Below are positions 28,171 through 36,917 of a stretch of DNA of 64,000 bases, piece by piece (positions within the stretch are counted from its first letter, which is position 1; the number at the start of each line of letters is the position of its first letter). Position numbers and translations under genes: made by a program. Origin of the DNA: Bacteroidota bacterium (GTDB lineage Bacteria > Bacteroidota > Bacteroidia > Chitinophagales > Chitinophagaceae); NCBI GenBank assembly GCA_026391455.1, contig JAPLEH010000031.1, positions 121,391 to 185,390 of the forward strand, in the 5' to 3' direction. The notes under the pieces were generated by a model. The model made no database searches. It was not told the origin of the DNA and worked only from the letters and a program-made list of their open reading frames with translations.

Positions 28171-28667
28171 CCAATGAAAATCTGATTCAAACCGTGCTTC
28201 CTTTTTTGGAAGAAATAGGCATTGAGGTACAGTTTGCCGAACTGAACGATGACTGTTTTTTACCCGGTCTGTCAATAGAGAATGGCCGTATCATCATCGA
28301 TATGCAACGCTTAAAATATCCCGGCGATATTTTACATGAGGCAGCGCATATTGCGGTGGTGCCACCGGAAGAGCGCAGCACACTCAATGCAAAAAGTATA
28401 GCCGGAAGAAAAGATAATGCTGCCGAAGAAATGATGGCCATTGCCTGGAGCTATGCCGCTGCAATACATCTTCATATTGACCCCAAAATCGTATTACATG
28501 ATGAAGGATACCAGGGCGGCGGCAGCAGTATCGCGGATAATTTTTCAGAAGGAAAATACTTCGGCGTACCCATGTTGCAATGGACAGGGATGTGCGCAGA
28601 TGATCAAAATGCCATAAAGTTAGGGGTTAACCCTTACCCTCACTTACTTAATTGGCTAAGGAAATAA
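28167..28667 (+). CDS. HEXXH-containing hypothetical protein
   Basis: This 166-residue protein overlaps the hydroxylase gene by four bases, so the two are translationally coupled. It contains HEAAH at residues 57-61, a zinc-metallopeptidase-type HEXXH motif, in the context GDILHEAAHIAVVPPEER, and a later acidic helix NAAEEMMAIAWSY that may provide the third ligand. It has no signal peptide and is cytosolic. I do not recognise the family. A role as a peptidase or a metal-binding partner of the hydroxylase is inference. Confidence 0.7.
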   Translation: MTNENLIQTVLPFLEEIGIEVQFAELNDDCFLPGLSIENGRIIIDMQRLKYPGDILHEAAHIAVVPPEERSTLNAKSIAGRKDNAAEEMMAIAWSYAAAIHLHIDPKIVLHDEGYQGGGSSIADNFSEGKYFGVPMLQWTGMCADDQNAIKLGVNPYPHLLNWLRK

Positions 28668-28747
28668 TTTTTTTACAATCTGTTGAAATACTTAGTGTAA
28701 AAAGTTTTTACCTTAATGGTCTTCTTTAACCATCAAATACTTTTTCT

Positions 28748-29299
28748 ATGTCTGCCACCAACGTTCCACTCACGTTACAAACAATGATCAGCTATTCCAA
28801 CAACAGTTATTACAGCGCAATGAGTATTGGTAAAACCGGACTGAACCAGCAGGTAACGGTTGCTCCTTCCACATTGGGCTATTACTGGATCGTGTTGCTA
28901 GACCGATCTGATCTGAGTGTAAAGCTCAACTTTACATTTCAGCCCAATAATGTAGTACCATCTCAGCTCACCCCTTACCTGAGCACACAAGGACAGTATA
29001 TCCTGATCCTGACCACCATTGGATTGTCTTCTTCCAATCTTCCAACAGGTGCGTTTTATAATTTCCTGATTCAGGAGGGTGCCGGTGCCCAATTAAAAAC
29101 ACTAGAGCAGATTTATGCTGCTTTCAATTGCGGTACCTGGGGCCGCTTTGGATACACCATGGTTACGGTACTCGATGGAGCTAATTCCGGAAGCTTTGAA
29201 TTCAGCGCCATTACCGGATGGGCCATGGTATCCACATTGCTGTTTCAACCCATTCAGGTTGGAAGCCAAACCATTTATACGCCTATTGCAATCAGGTAA
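28748..29299 (+). CDS. Hypothetical protein, first gene of accessory cluster
   Basis: I do not recognise this 183-residue protein. It has no signal peptide and is rich in Ser, Thr, Tyr and Asn with many short beta strands (TLQTMISYSNNSYYSAMSIG, WIVLLDRSDLSVKLNFTFQP), the style of a structural or extracellular beta protein. The glycosyltransferase gene starts 3 bases after its stop. Its place upstream of two tail-collar proteins suggests a joint function, but nothing more specific can be said. Confidence 0.65.
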   Translation: MSATNVPLTLQTMISYSNNSYYSAMSIGKTGLNQQVTVAPSTLGYYWIVLLDRSDLSVKLNFTFQPNNVVPSQLTPYLSTQGQYILILTTIGLSSSNLPTGAFYNFLIQEGAGAQLKTLEQIYAAFNCGTWGRFGYTMVTVLDGANSGSFEFSAITGWAMVSTLLFQPIQVGSQTIYTPIAIR

Positions 29300-29302
29300 C
29301 AG

Positions 29303-30520
29303 ATGCCGGATATATCACCAAAGCCCGTAATGGTGGCAGTGGGAATTTATGTGCCGGGTTACGGGCTTACAAGAGTCTTTGAAGAATTGTTTTGCCGGCT
29401 TAGCCAATATTACACAATTCATTGGTTGGGCATTGCATGGAGAGGGGCTGTAATTGAGCATCCTCATTACACCCTGTATCCTTCCAATCTCAAAGGAGGT
29501 GATATGTATGGTGCAGCCGAGGCGGCAGCTATGGCAATCGAGGTGCAGGCCTCTGTCATTTGGTTGCTCAATGATCTGTATATGCTGCGTAACTACCGGC
29601 ATGAATGGGAGCCACTAAAGCAACGGAATATTAAACTGATCGCGTATCTGCCATTGGATGGAGATATTGTATATGAAGATATCATGGCCGATGCACTGTT
29701 CTTTGATCAACTGGTCTGGTACAATGAATGGGCCAGTGAACAGGCCAGTCAGGCGATACAACGATTTCAGCCGGGTATGTCCGGCGTAATGGAAAAGTAT
29801 AATGCGTTTATCTACCATGGTGTGGATACAGAATTCTTTTCTTCGGTATCAGTCGACGGGCAACAGGCATTGAAAGAAAAACTTTTTCGTGTACCAGACG
29901 TTGCCGAAGCGGTATTCATACTGAATGCTAACCGATACAATGAACGAAAAGATATTGAAACAACGATAGCCGGATTTGTACGGGCATCGGCTTCGTTTGA
30001 AAAACCAGCATATCTCTGTCTGCATACACCGGGCATTGATCCGGCAAGGCTTGACGCATTGCAGAAAAAGATCGATGCAACACCGGTGGCTGGCAGGATT
30101 TTATTGAACCCTTTGGGCACTGCCTATATAACAAATGAATTGTTGCGCGATCTCTATCGTGCTTGTGAAATAGGCATCAATACCAGCCTCGGGGAAGGAT
30201 GGGGGCTGATCAGTTTTGAACATGCAGCCTGTGGTGGTGTACAATTGGTACCGGCACATTCGGCTCCGGCAATTGTATGGAAAGATGCTGCCATTCAAAT
30301 ACCCGTAAAACAGAAATTGTGGCTTGACACCAGTCCTTTCTGTATGTATCAGCTTAACGAAGTTTTGCTGGCAGAGCAATTGAGCAGTATCGTCAATGAT
30401 GCAGAAAAAAGAAAACAGTTAAGAGTTGGTTCTTACGAGCATGCCCGAATGGAAATATTCGATTGGAAAACGATTGCGCAACAATGGAAACAGATCATAG
30501 ATGCTTTATTAATTTATTGA
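29303..30520 (+). CDS. GT4-like glycosyltransferase
   Basis: The 405-residue protein resembles GT-B fold family 4 transferases: an N-terminal acceptor-side Rossmann domain (VAVGIYVPGYGLTRVFEEL), a central VFILNANRYNERKDIETTI, where many GT4 enzymes have their N-R-hydrophobic-E-K-x motif, and a donor-binding segment GINTSLGEGWGLISFEHAAC, the usual E-x7-E type motif. It would transfer a sugar from a nucleotide donor in the cytosol. It begins 3 bases after the hypothetical gene and ends about 90 bases before the first tail-collar gene. Confidence 0.85.
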   Translation: MPDISPKPVMVAVGIYVPGYGLTRVFEELFCRLSQYYTIHWLGIAWRGAVIEHPHYTLYPSNLKGGDMYGAAEAAAMAIEVQASVIWLLNDLYMLRNYRHEWEPLKQRNIKLIAYLPLDGDIVYEDIMADALFFDQLVWYNEWASEQASQAIQRFQPGMSGVMEKYNAFIYHGVDTEFFSSVSVDGQQALKEKLFRVPDVAEAVFILNANRYNERKDIETTIAGFVRASASFEKPAYLCLHTPGIDPARLDALQKKIDATPVAGRILLNPLGTAYITNELLRDLYRACEIGINTSLGEGWGLISFEHAACGGVQLVPAHSAPAIVWKDAAIQIPVKQKLWLDTSPFCMYQLNEVLLAEQLSSIVNDAEKRKQLRVGSYEHARMEIFDWKTIAQQWKQIIDALLIY

Positions 30521-30539
30521 TCGATCATTCAAATTATGT

Positions 30540-30569
30540 TTGGAATTTATAGTATTTATATTAACTTCA
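30540..30569 (+). promoter_or_regulatory. Candidate promoter of tail-collar genes
   Basis: TTG (30540-30542), 19 bases, then TAACTTCA (30562-30569), which keeps TA and TT of the TAnnTTTG box. It is 42 bases before the ATG at 30611. Confidence 0.4.
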
Positions 30570-30610
30570 TCGCCTCAACCACTTCTTCAAACCTTTAAAC
30601 GCTTATTTTT

Positions 30611-31153
30611 ATGGAAGGAACCATCGCAGAAATAAGGATGTTCGCCGGAACTTTTGCACCCCGCACCTGGCTTTTTTGTAACGGCCAGACAATGTCAATC
30701 GCACAAAACACCGCCATGTTTTCTTTGTTAGGAACCACCTATGGTGGTAACGGACAAACTACTTTTGGTATACCCGATTTTCGCGGACGTGTCGCCGTGG
30801 GTACAGGTACAGGCCCCGGTCTGCCCAACGTACAGTTAGGTCAGATTGCTGGTACACCCACTGTTACATTATTAACCTCCAATATGCCGGCACATAACCA
30901 CGCCATTACTGGTACGGTAACAATGGTGGCCAATGCTGGTACCGACGGACAGACGGATGATCCGAACGGGCGTCGTTTATCAGGAGCAACCATTTATACC
31001 AATGCCACCAGCGAACCGGCACCCATGGCGCCCCTGCAAACCAATCTTACCGTAGGTGTAAATGGTGGCAGCCAGCCATTCAGTATCATGCCTCCTTATC
31101 TGGGTATGAACTATATCATTTGCCAGTTTGGTATTTTCCCATCCAGGAACTAA
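30611..31153 (+). CDS. Phage tail collar domain protein, copy 1
   Basis: The 180-residue protein belongs to the tail collar (microcystin-dependent protein-like) family: MEGTIAEIRMFAGTFAPRTW, FCNGQTMSIAQNTAMFSLLG, TTYGGNGQTTFGIPDFRGRV, then MPAHNHAITG and PPYLGMNYIICQFG. In phages this fold forms short tail fibres; chromosomal copies in Bacteroidota have no settled role. No signal peptide is present. A second copy follows after 41 bases. No other phage structural gene is close. Confidence 0.9.
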   Translation: MEGTIAEIRMFAGTFAPRTWLFCNGQTMSIAQNTAMFSLLGTTYGGNGQTTFGIPDFRGRVAVGTGTGPGLPNVQLGQIAGTPTVTLLTSNMPAHNHAITGTVTMVANAGTDGQTDDPNGRRLSGATIYTNATSEPAPMAPLQTNLTVGVNGGSQPFSIMPPYLGMNYIICQFGIFPSRN

Positions 31154-31194
31154 TACCTTCCTAAATACTATTTAATCATTTAAAAAACTATTTT

Positions 31195-31743
31195 ATGGAA
31201 GGATACATAGCAGAAATAAGAATGTTTGCGGGTAATTTCAATCCGCGATCCTGGGGATATTGCGATGGATCTTTGCAATCCATTGCCCAAAACACCGCTT
31301 TGTTTTCATTGATTGGCACTACCTATGGCGGAAACGGCCAAACCACTTTTGCCCTTCCCGACCTGAGAGGCCGTGTTGCAGTAGGAGCTCAATTCAGCCA
31401 GGGGCCAGGGTTACCTGCTTACCAATTGGGTGAAATGGCGGGTACTCCCAACACGACTCTGATATTGACAAATCTGCCTTTTCACAACCATACCCTTTCA
31501 GGTACAGTAACGATGGTGGCGAACTCTGGTACCGATGGTCAAACAGATGATCCCAACGGACGCCGTTTATCCGGAGCAAGTATTTATACCAATGCCACCA
31601 ATGAACCGGCAACCATGGCGCCCTTGCAGTCAAACCTTGCCACAGGGTTTACTGGTAACAACGCTCCTTTCAACAGCATGCCGCCTTACCTGGGTATGAA
31701 CTATATTATTTGTCTCGAAGGAATCTATCCATCAAGAAACTAA
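31195..31743 (+). CDS. Phage tail collar domain protein, copy 2
   Basis: This 182-residue tandem paralogue of the preceding gene starts MEGYIAEIRMFAGNFNPRSW. The C-terminal half is nearly identical to copy 1 (NGRRLSGASIYTNATNEPAT, PPYLGMNYIICLEG), while the middle differs (SQGPGLPAYQLGEMAGTPN). The pair could form mixed trimers, as such proteins are usually trimeric fibres, but that is inference. A strong terminator at 31773-31805 follows. Confidence 0.9.
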   Translation: MEGYIAEIRMFAGNFNPRSWGYCDGSLQSIAQNTALFSLIGTTYGGNGQTTFALPDLRGRVAVGAQFSQGPGLPAYQLGEMAGTPNTTLILTNLPFHNHTLSGTVTMVANSGTDGQTDDPNGRRLSGASIYTNATNEPATMAPLQSNLATGFTGNNAPFNSMPPYLGMNYIICLEGIYPSRN

Positions 31744-31772
31744 CGACCCGGTTACGGCAACTTAATATTAGA

Positions 31773-31805
31773 AATCCCTCTTCTCCATTGTGAGGAAGAG
31801 GGATT
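31773..31805 (+). terminator. Intrinsic terminator after tail-collar genes
   Basis: Perfect 11-bp stem AATCCCTCTTC / GAAGAGGGATT with an 11-base loop, followed by ATCTTTATA. It separates the tail-collar pair from the substrate-binding-like gene. Confidence 0.75.
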
Positions 31806-31851
31806 ATCTTTATACCCTCATATATCACCATTACAAACATTTTCATTACAC

Positions 31852-32997
31852 ATGCTTCGAATCGGCGTACTACTGCCCAGATCCACGATCTTCCCTTCCT
31901 TTGGACTGGATATTCTGAACGGAATTAAGATCTGCCTTAAGCACTACAACCTGTCAGATAATTATAAATTACTTACTGAAAATATCGGCTTCGGTATTGA
32001 AGAAGCCGAAGTTTATTCCAAAGCAGAAAAATTGCTCCTGCAGGAGGATGCTGATATCGTGGTGGCAGTCGCCGACCTAAATATCGCCGAATTGCTCGGC
32101 CCTTTATTTACCAGCAGCAATAAATTACTGTTGATGGTGAGTATGGGAGTTGGTATACCGGATAACTGGCGACCGGCACCTACTACCATTGTTCATTCGC
32201 TTAATCTGAGTTTTCATACAAGACTCACGGGCAAACTGGCTGCCAATGAAAATGAGAATAAAAAAGGTGCCTATACCTTATCCTATTATGACGCCGGATA
32301 CAGACATACCTATTCCATGATGAACAGCCATCAGCAAAGTGGTGGTGAACCCATGTACACACATGTCACACATTTGAAAGCGGAAGAATTTACCCTTGAC
32401 CCGTTGGAACAATTTCTCACAGCAAATTCCGATGTTAAAAACCTGCTTTGCCTGTTTACGGCGGATATGGCGACTCAGTTCTATGAGGCCATTACACCCC
32501 TGCAGGAAAAATTACAATTACAACTCTATGCTTCACCTATGATGCTGGAAGCCTACCCTTCCACTACCCCGGCACCATCTGTGAAAGGATATACCTGCTG
32601 GCATCCGGAAATCAACAACACTGCCAATACATTATTTATAGACCTGTTTAAAAAGGCAACCAATAAAGAAGCCACCCTGTTTGGCGTATTGGGCTGGGAT
32701 ACCGGCCTGCTTTTAAAAGCAATTGCAGAACAATACCAGACGGACAATACCAATGCTGCAACAGTAATTCCGGCGCTGACAGCTTACAGTTATGAGAGTC
32801 CGCGCGGATGGATGAAACTGGACCCTGCCACTCATTACACCTATTCACCATCCTGGTTAGTAACGATGAACGTAAATGGTAATAATAAAGAAATAAAGGA
32901 ATTGGAATCTACCGAAAGTGAGTGGAAAGAATTTTCATCTGATCATTACCCCGAAGACTCTTACGCCGGCTGGCGCAATACTTATCTCTGTATATAA
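31852..32997 (+). CDS. ABC-type periplasmic-binding-fold protein without signal peptide
   Basis: The 381-residue protein resembles branched-chain amino acid type binding proteins (Peripla_BP_6): LRIGVLLPRSTIFPSFGLDI at the start, then KLLLQEDADIVVAVADLN, GAYTLSYYDAGYRHTYSMM and YESPRGWMKLDPATHYTY. Unlike transport partners it has no signal peptide or lipobox, since the binding-fold begins at residue 2. It therefore probably acts in the cytosol as a sensor or ligand binder, or is exported by another route. It lies between a terminator and the formyltransferase gene, whose ATG is 6 bases downstream. Confidence 0.75.
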   Translation: MLRIGVLLPRSTIFPSFGLDILNGIKICLKHYNLSDNYKLLTENIGFGIEEAEVYSKAEKLLLQEDADIVVAVADLNIAELLGPLFTSSNKLLLMVSMGVGIPDNWRPAPTTIVHSLNLSFHTRLTGKLAANENENKKGAYTLSYYDAGYRHTYSMMNSHQQSGGEPMYTHVTHLKAEEFTLDPLEQFLTANSDVKNLLCLFTADMATQFYEAITPLQEKLQLQLYASPMMLEAYPSTTPAPSVKGYTCWHPEINNTANTLFIDLFKKATNKEATLFGVLGWDTGLLLKAIAEQYQTDNTNAATVIPALTAYSYESPRGWMKLDPATHYTYSPSWLVTMNVNGNNKEIKELESTESEWKEFSSDHYPEDSYAGWRNTYLCI

Positions 32998-33003
32998 TAT
33001 AAA

Positions 33004-33942
33004 ATGAGCAAAGAAGTAAAAGCACTGATACTCTGTAATAATCCGGTATCCATTCCGGGTATCCGCGAATTTCTCTTCTATGGAAAAGTAGGTGCAATCG
33101 CCGTTACGCGGAGAAATAAAGAAATGCAGCAGATCATCCGGAGTATGATCGAAGGTTTGGACGTGCGGCTGCTGATCGTTACGCGCAAAGACTATGAGGA
33201 AAAACTCTTAGACGAAATTAAGGGTAATGGCATAACAGTCGGATTGATGATGACCTTTCCATACGTACTTACCGAAGAATTATGGAAATTACCGTCCAGT
33301 GGATTTATTAATTTTCATTATGGACTACTGCCACAGTGCCGGGGGCCGCAACCGATACTCTGGCATTTACTCAACAACGACCGTGAAGCTGGAGTAACCT
33401 TACATAAAGTAGATGGTGGCATTGATACCGGTGAAATAGTGATGCAGGAGAAAACAGCGATTGGCGATACAGATACCTATGGAGTATTGCAGTCAAAGCT
33501 GGGTCATCTCGCTGCAAAACCTGCAGCCAACCTTTTGAAGATATTATCGTTTGGATCTTTTGTACCCTCTAATCCGCAGGATGAAAGCAAGGCCAACTAT
33601 TACGAAATGCCCGGTGTAAATGACCTTTCCATCAATTGGGAAAAAATGGAGGCTTGGCAGATCGTACGATTGATAAATGCCTGTAATCCCTGGAATAAAG
33701 GGGCCGGCACTTTTATCAAAAATTGGTTCATTGGCGTAACCGAAGCGGAAATAGCCGGCGAAGCACCAGCAGGTGAAGAAGAGCCGGGCACTATTCTTGC
33801 GTGTGATAAAGCACAGGGATTACTGGTAAAAACAATGGACGGGAAAAAATTGAAGATTAATATCATATACCTGCAGGAAGGCTTTTATTCCGGTTATCGC
33901 ATTGCTGAATTTTCTGTTACCCCCGGAATGATATTTAATTGA
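33004..33942 (+). CDS. Formyltransferase family protein
   Basis: This 312-residue protein has the formyltransferase core: GFINFHYGLLPQCRGPQP, which contains the catalytic Asn and His, and VDGGIDTGEIV with the catalytic Asp. The C-terminal domain resembles that of methionyl-tRNA formyltransferase-like enzymes (LSINWEKMEAWQIVRLINAC). These use 10-formyl-tetrahydrofolate to formylate an amine; in glycan pathways the acceptor is an amino sugar. The neighbouring glycosyltransferase makes that the likelier role here, but it is inference. It is the last gene of the cluster. Confidence 0.8.
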   Translation: MSKEVKALILCNNPVSIPGIREFLFYGKVGAIAVTRRNKEMQQIIRSMIEGLDVRLLIVTRKDYEEKLLDEIKGNGITVGLMMTFPYVLTEELWKLPSSGFINFHYGLLPQCRGPQPILWHLLNNDREAGVTLHKVDGGIDTGEIVMQEKTAIGDTDTYGVLQSKLGHLAAKPAANLLKILSFGSFVPSNPQDESKANYYEMPGVNDLSINWEKMEAWQIVRLINACNPWNKGAGTFIKNWFIGVTEAEIAGEAPAGEEEPGTILACDKAQGLLVKTMDGKKLKINIIYLQEGFYSGYRIAEFSVTPGMIFN

Positions 33943-34046
33943 CGAATAACGGAAATCAAAGAAATTTTTATTCGGAAAACATTAAGTATTTTTACTGCGT
34001 TGAAGGGCTGATTGAAACAAAATTTCCAAACTTTATCTGACTTACC

Positions 34047-36197
34047 ATGAACAAATTCAAGCTTATCCCAGTCTTGCTGGCTTTTTTATTTATTTCCTGT
34101 TTTGAAGCAAAAGCCCAAACAACACTTGTAGCAGGTGACCTTGTATTCACAGGGTTTAACTGTGATCTGGTCAACGATAATTTCTCTTTTGTTTTACTAA
34201 AGAACATAACTGTAAATACAACTATACGGTTTACTGATTTCGGCTGGCTTACTACCAATCAGTTTGGTTCAGGCCTTGCATCTGAGTCAGAGATGGTCTT
34301 CGTTTCAGGTGCGGCCATTAATGCCGGAACGGAGATTGTTATTACAGGCGCCGCCGCTCCAACGGCTACATTTTCAGGAGGAGGGTCTGCGGGTACGGTT
34401 ACTTTCACAACCGGAACGCTGGCAGGTGTGGCAGCATTGACCACCCTTAGCCTGAGTACGGGCGGTGACCAGATTTTTGCCTATCAGGGAAGTTTTGCCT
34501 CTCCCACTTTTATTGCAGGCATACATTTTAATACGCTGACAATTGCCGGTGGCGATGGTATTAACACTGGTGATGCTAACTGGGATGGAAATTACGGAAC
34601 CAGTCCTTCGAATGGCTCGAGCAGTTCAAAACCATCTGCCCTAACCACGGCTGTAAGCGCAGTCTGGATGGGAACAGTAAGTGCTACTTCACCCTTTAAC
34701 GTAGAACCGGAAAATGGAATTTATAATTGTACTGGTACGTTGAATTCAGTGGCCAATGTGCAGGCTGCTGTAAATAATAAGGCAAACTGGAATGTAAATG
34801 ATGCGACAGCTTACACACTTCCATCCAATTGTACTTTCCTCTCCACTCCTGCACCAACTTTTACTACTAACCCCTCTGCATCCACCGCCTGTGCGGGACT
34901 TTCAGTTTCATACAATGCGGTAGCTTCAGGGGCTAGTATTACTTTCCAATGGCAGGAAGCTACTGACGCAGCATTTACTACTGGGCTCGTTACTCTTTCA
35001 AATAGCGGTATTTATTCTATCAGCTCCACAGCCACCACTTCTGCATTGACAATTTCTGATAACACCACCGTTAATGGAAGATTTTATCGTTGTGTGGCTT
35101 CGAATCTGGGTGGAACTGTAAACTCTACAGGCGCCGGGCTCACAGCATCGGCCAATAATTTACCGACTGGTAACACCAGCGTAACCCAAACGGCCGGCAC
35201 TGGCAACAACAGTATTTATTTTGCCAGCGCGTGCAGGCTTATTGCAAAAGTTCTTCCTTCAGGAGCAACTCCTGTAAGCGGCAATATTACTACAGAGGTA
35301 TGGGTTGAAGGTGCAGTGGGTACTGTAGGCCCGATTCCTTTTGGTCAAAGGCATTATCAGGTAACACCCGCAGGCGGAAGCACGGGTACCGTAACGCTTT
35401 ATTTTACACAAACAGAGTTCGATAATTTCAATGCCCATCCTGGTAGTATCTTGAATGTGCCAACCGGCCCCGCAGATAATGCAGGAAAAGCAAATCTTCG
35501 AATAGGAAAAATAGCAGGATCCAGCGGGGATGGCTCAGGTCTCCCGGGTTCCTATACCGGTGTTCGTTCAGTAATTGATCCAATTGATGCGAATATTGTT
35601 TGGAATGCTACAAATAGCCGTTGGGAAGTTACATTTGATGTATCCGGCTTCAGTGGCTTTTTCTTGCAAAGCACCAATACCCCGCTGCCTGTAAAACTGG
35701 TTAGCTTTACCGGAAAACTGAATTCCGATAAAACGGTAACCCTTAACTGGAAAGTTGCCGAACAACAGGATATCAGCACTTATACCATTGAGAGAAGCAA
35801 CGACGGGGTACTGTACAGCCCTGTTAACGCTGTAAATGCCACCAATACGGACAACTATACCATTCTCGATCCCATGCCTGGTACAGGGAAAAATTATTAC
35901 CGGCTTAAAATAACTGAAAATACCGGAAAAGTGATTTTCAGCAATGTTATTATCATCAACCTGAAGGCCGGTATCGTAATTTCCCTATACCCCAACCCGG
36001 TATCCAACAAATTAACTATACAGCAATTTGGTACAATTCAAAATAAAACTGCGATATTAGCAGATCAGCAGGGCAAAGTGCTGCAACAGGTTAAGCTCAC
36101 CAGCCTTCAGCAAACGGTCAATATGGAACGGTACGCTGCAGGAATTTATATGTTGAAGCTGGAAGACGGAACGACCTTTAAGATAGTTAAGGAATAA
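34047..36197 (+). CDS. Secreted protein with type IX secretion sorting domain
   Basis: The 716-residue protein has a signal peptide (MNKFKLIPVLLAFLFISCFE, AKA). The N-terminal half is a Gly/Ala/Thr-rich beta region (LVAGDLVFTGFNCDLVNDNF). The middle has an Ig-like stretch (SVSYNAVASGASITFQWQ), and residues about 630-716 are a type A T9SS sorting domain: SLYPNPVSNKLTIQQ, QGKVLQQVKL, YAAGIYMLKLEDGTTFKIV. The sorting domain directs export through the type IX system and often anchoring at the outer membrane. The cargo activity is unknown. Confidence 0.85.
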   Translation: MNKFKLIPVLLAFLFISCFEAKAQTTLVAGDLVFTGFNCDLVNDNFSFVLLKNITVNTTIRFTDFGWLTTNQFGSGLASESEMVFVSGAAINAGTEIVITGAAAPTATFSGGGSAGTVTFTTGTLAGVAALTTLSLSTGGDQIFAYQGSFASPTFIAGIHFNTLTIAGGDGINTGDANWDGNYGTSPSNGSSSSKPSALTTAVSAVWMGTVSATSPFNVEPENGIYNCTGTLNSVANVQAAVNNKANWNVNDATAYTLPSNCTFLSTPAPTFTTNPSASTACAGLSVSYNAVASGASITFQWQEATDAAFTTGLVTLSNSGIYSISSTATTSALTISDNTTVNGRFYRCVASNLGGTVNSTGAGLTASANNLPTGNTSVTQTAGTGNNSIYFASACRLIAKVLPSGATPVSGNITTEVWVEGAVGTVGPIPFGQRHYQVTPAGGSTGTVTLYFTQTEFDNFNAHPGSILNVPTGPADNAGKANLRIGKIAGSSGDGSGLPGSYTGVRSVIDPIDANIVWNATNSRWEVTFDVSGFSGFFLQSTNTPLPVKLVSFTGKLNSDKTVTLNWKVAEQQDISTYTIERSNDGVLYSPVNAVNATNTDNYTILDPMPGTGKNYYRLKITENTGKVIFSNVIIINLKAGIVISLYPNPVSNKLTIQQFGTIQNKTAILADQQGKVLQQVKLTSLQQTVNMERYAAGIYMLKLEDGTTFKIVKE

Positions 36198-36273
36198 GAA
36201 CTGATTCTTTTATCTATAGTTGCCGGCCCACAAACCGGCAATTTTTTTTACGGACCATAAAACCATAAACTCT

Positions 36274-36909
36274 ATGCAGCGTCGAAATTTTATTTCCAAC
36301 CTGGCTGTAATATTGCCAGCGGGGATAGTTGCACCCAAACTATTGCTCGAAGATTCTCCCGTTACCGGTAAACTGGTAAAAACAAAAGTACTCGTACTCG
36401 GGGCGGGTGATGCCGGGCTTTTTATTGCGCGAAAATTCAAGGAACAAAAAATTGAAACCGTTATGCTGGAACCGGGTACCGGTACTGGCACCGAAGCGCT
36501 TTATAACCACCATACACAACCTGGCATTATTCGGCAGCACAATCAGCATCAAAAAGCTGAAACCATCACCATTTCAGCTGCACACGTACAGCCAATCAGC
36601 GAAGAAGTAAATGCAGGATTTATTCCTACCTCTATCCGTAAAACCGGCGAAGGGTATTTTGTTACAGACGGGTCCACCACTTATCAGGCTACCAAGTTAG
36701 TGGTGGCTTTGCCAATAGAATTGGATACCACGTCTGCCAGCCTGAAAGTAAAACTGAATGCAGATGGAAAAGCAATTCATATTTCCTGCAAAAGGAAAAA
36801 CATGCGCAACCCTGCTACATTAATAACGATTTCTGCTGCAAAGATTGATGAGGCCGTGGTTGACCAATTTGGCCAACTGCAATCACATGGTTTGCTGGCA
36901 GTATTATAA
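36274..36909 (+). CDS. Twin-arginine-signal protein with Rossmann motif, short
   Basis: The ATG at 36274 gives 211 residues starting MQRRNFISNL, a twin-arginine-like RRNF motif. Residues about 35-65 form a dinucleotide-binding beta-alpha-beta (VLVLGAGDAGLFIARKFKEQ), as in FAD-dependent oxidoreductases. The rest is far shorter than in such enzymes and holds beta strands without their usual motifs, so it may be a cut-down or decayed oxidoreductase. It precedes the PKHD hydroxylase gene by 8 bases. The longer frame from 36220 is not supported. Confidence 0.6.
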   Translation: MQRRNFISNLAVILPAGIVAPKLLLEDSPVTGKLVKTKVLVLGAGDAGLFIARKFKEQKIETVMLEPGTGTGTEALYNHHTQPGIIRQHNQHQKAETITISAAHVQPISEEVNAGFIPTSIRKTGEGYFVTDGSTTYQATKLVVALPIELDTTSASLKVKLNADGKAIHISCKRKNMRNPATLITISAAKIDEAVVDQFGQLQSHGLLAVL

Positions 36910-36917
36910 GCTTTCGA

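Noticed and set aside
30611..31743. Prophage
   Set aside because: The two tail-collar genes have no capsid, portal, terminase, integrase or lysis genes around them; the neighbours are sugar and formyl enzymes.
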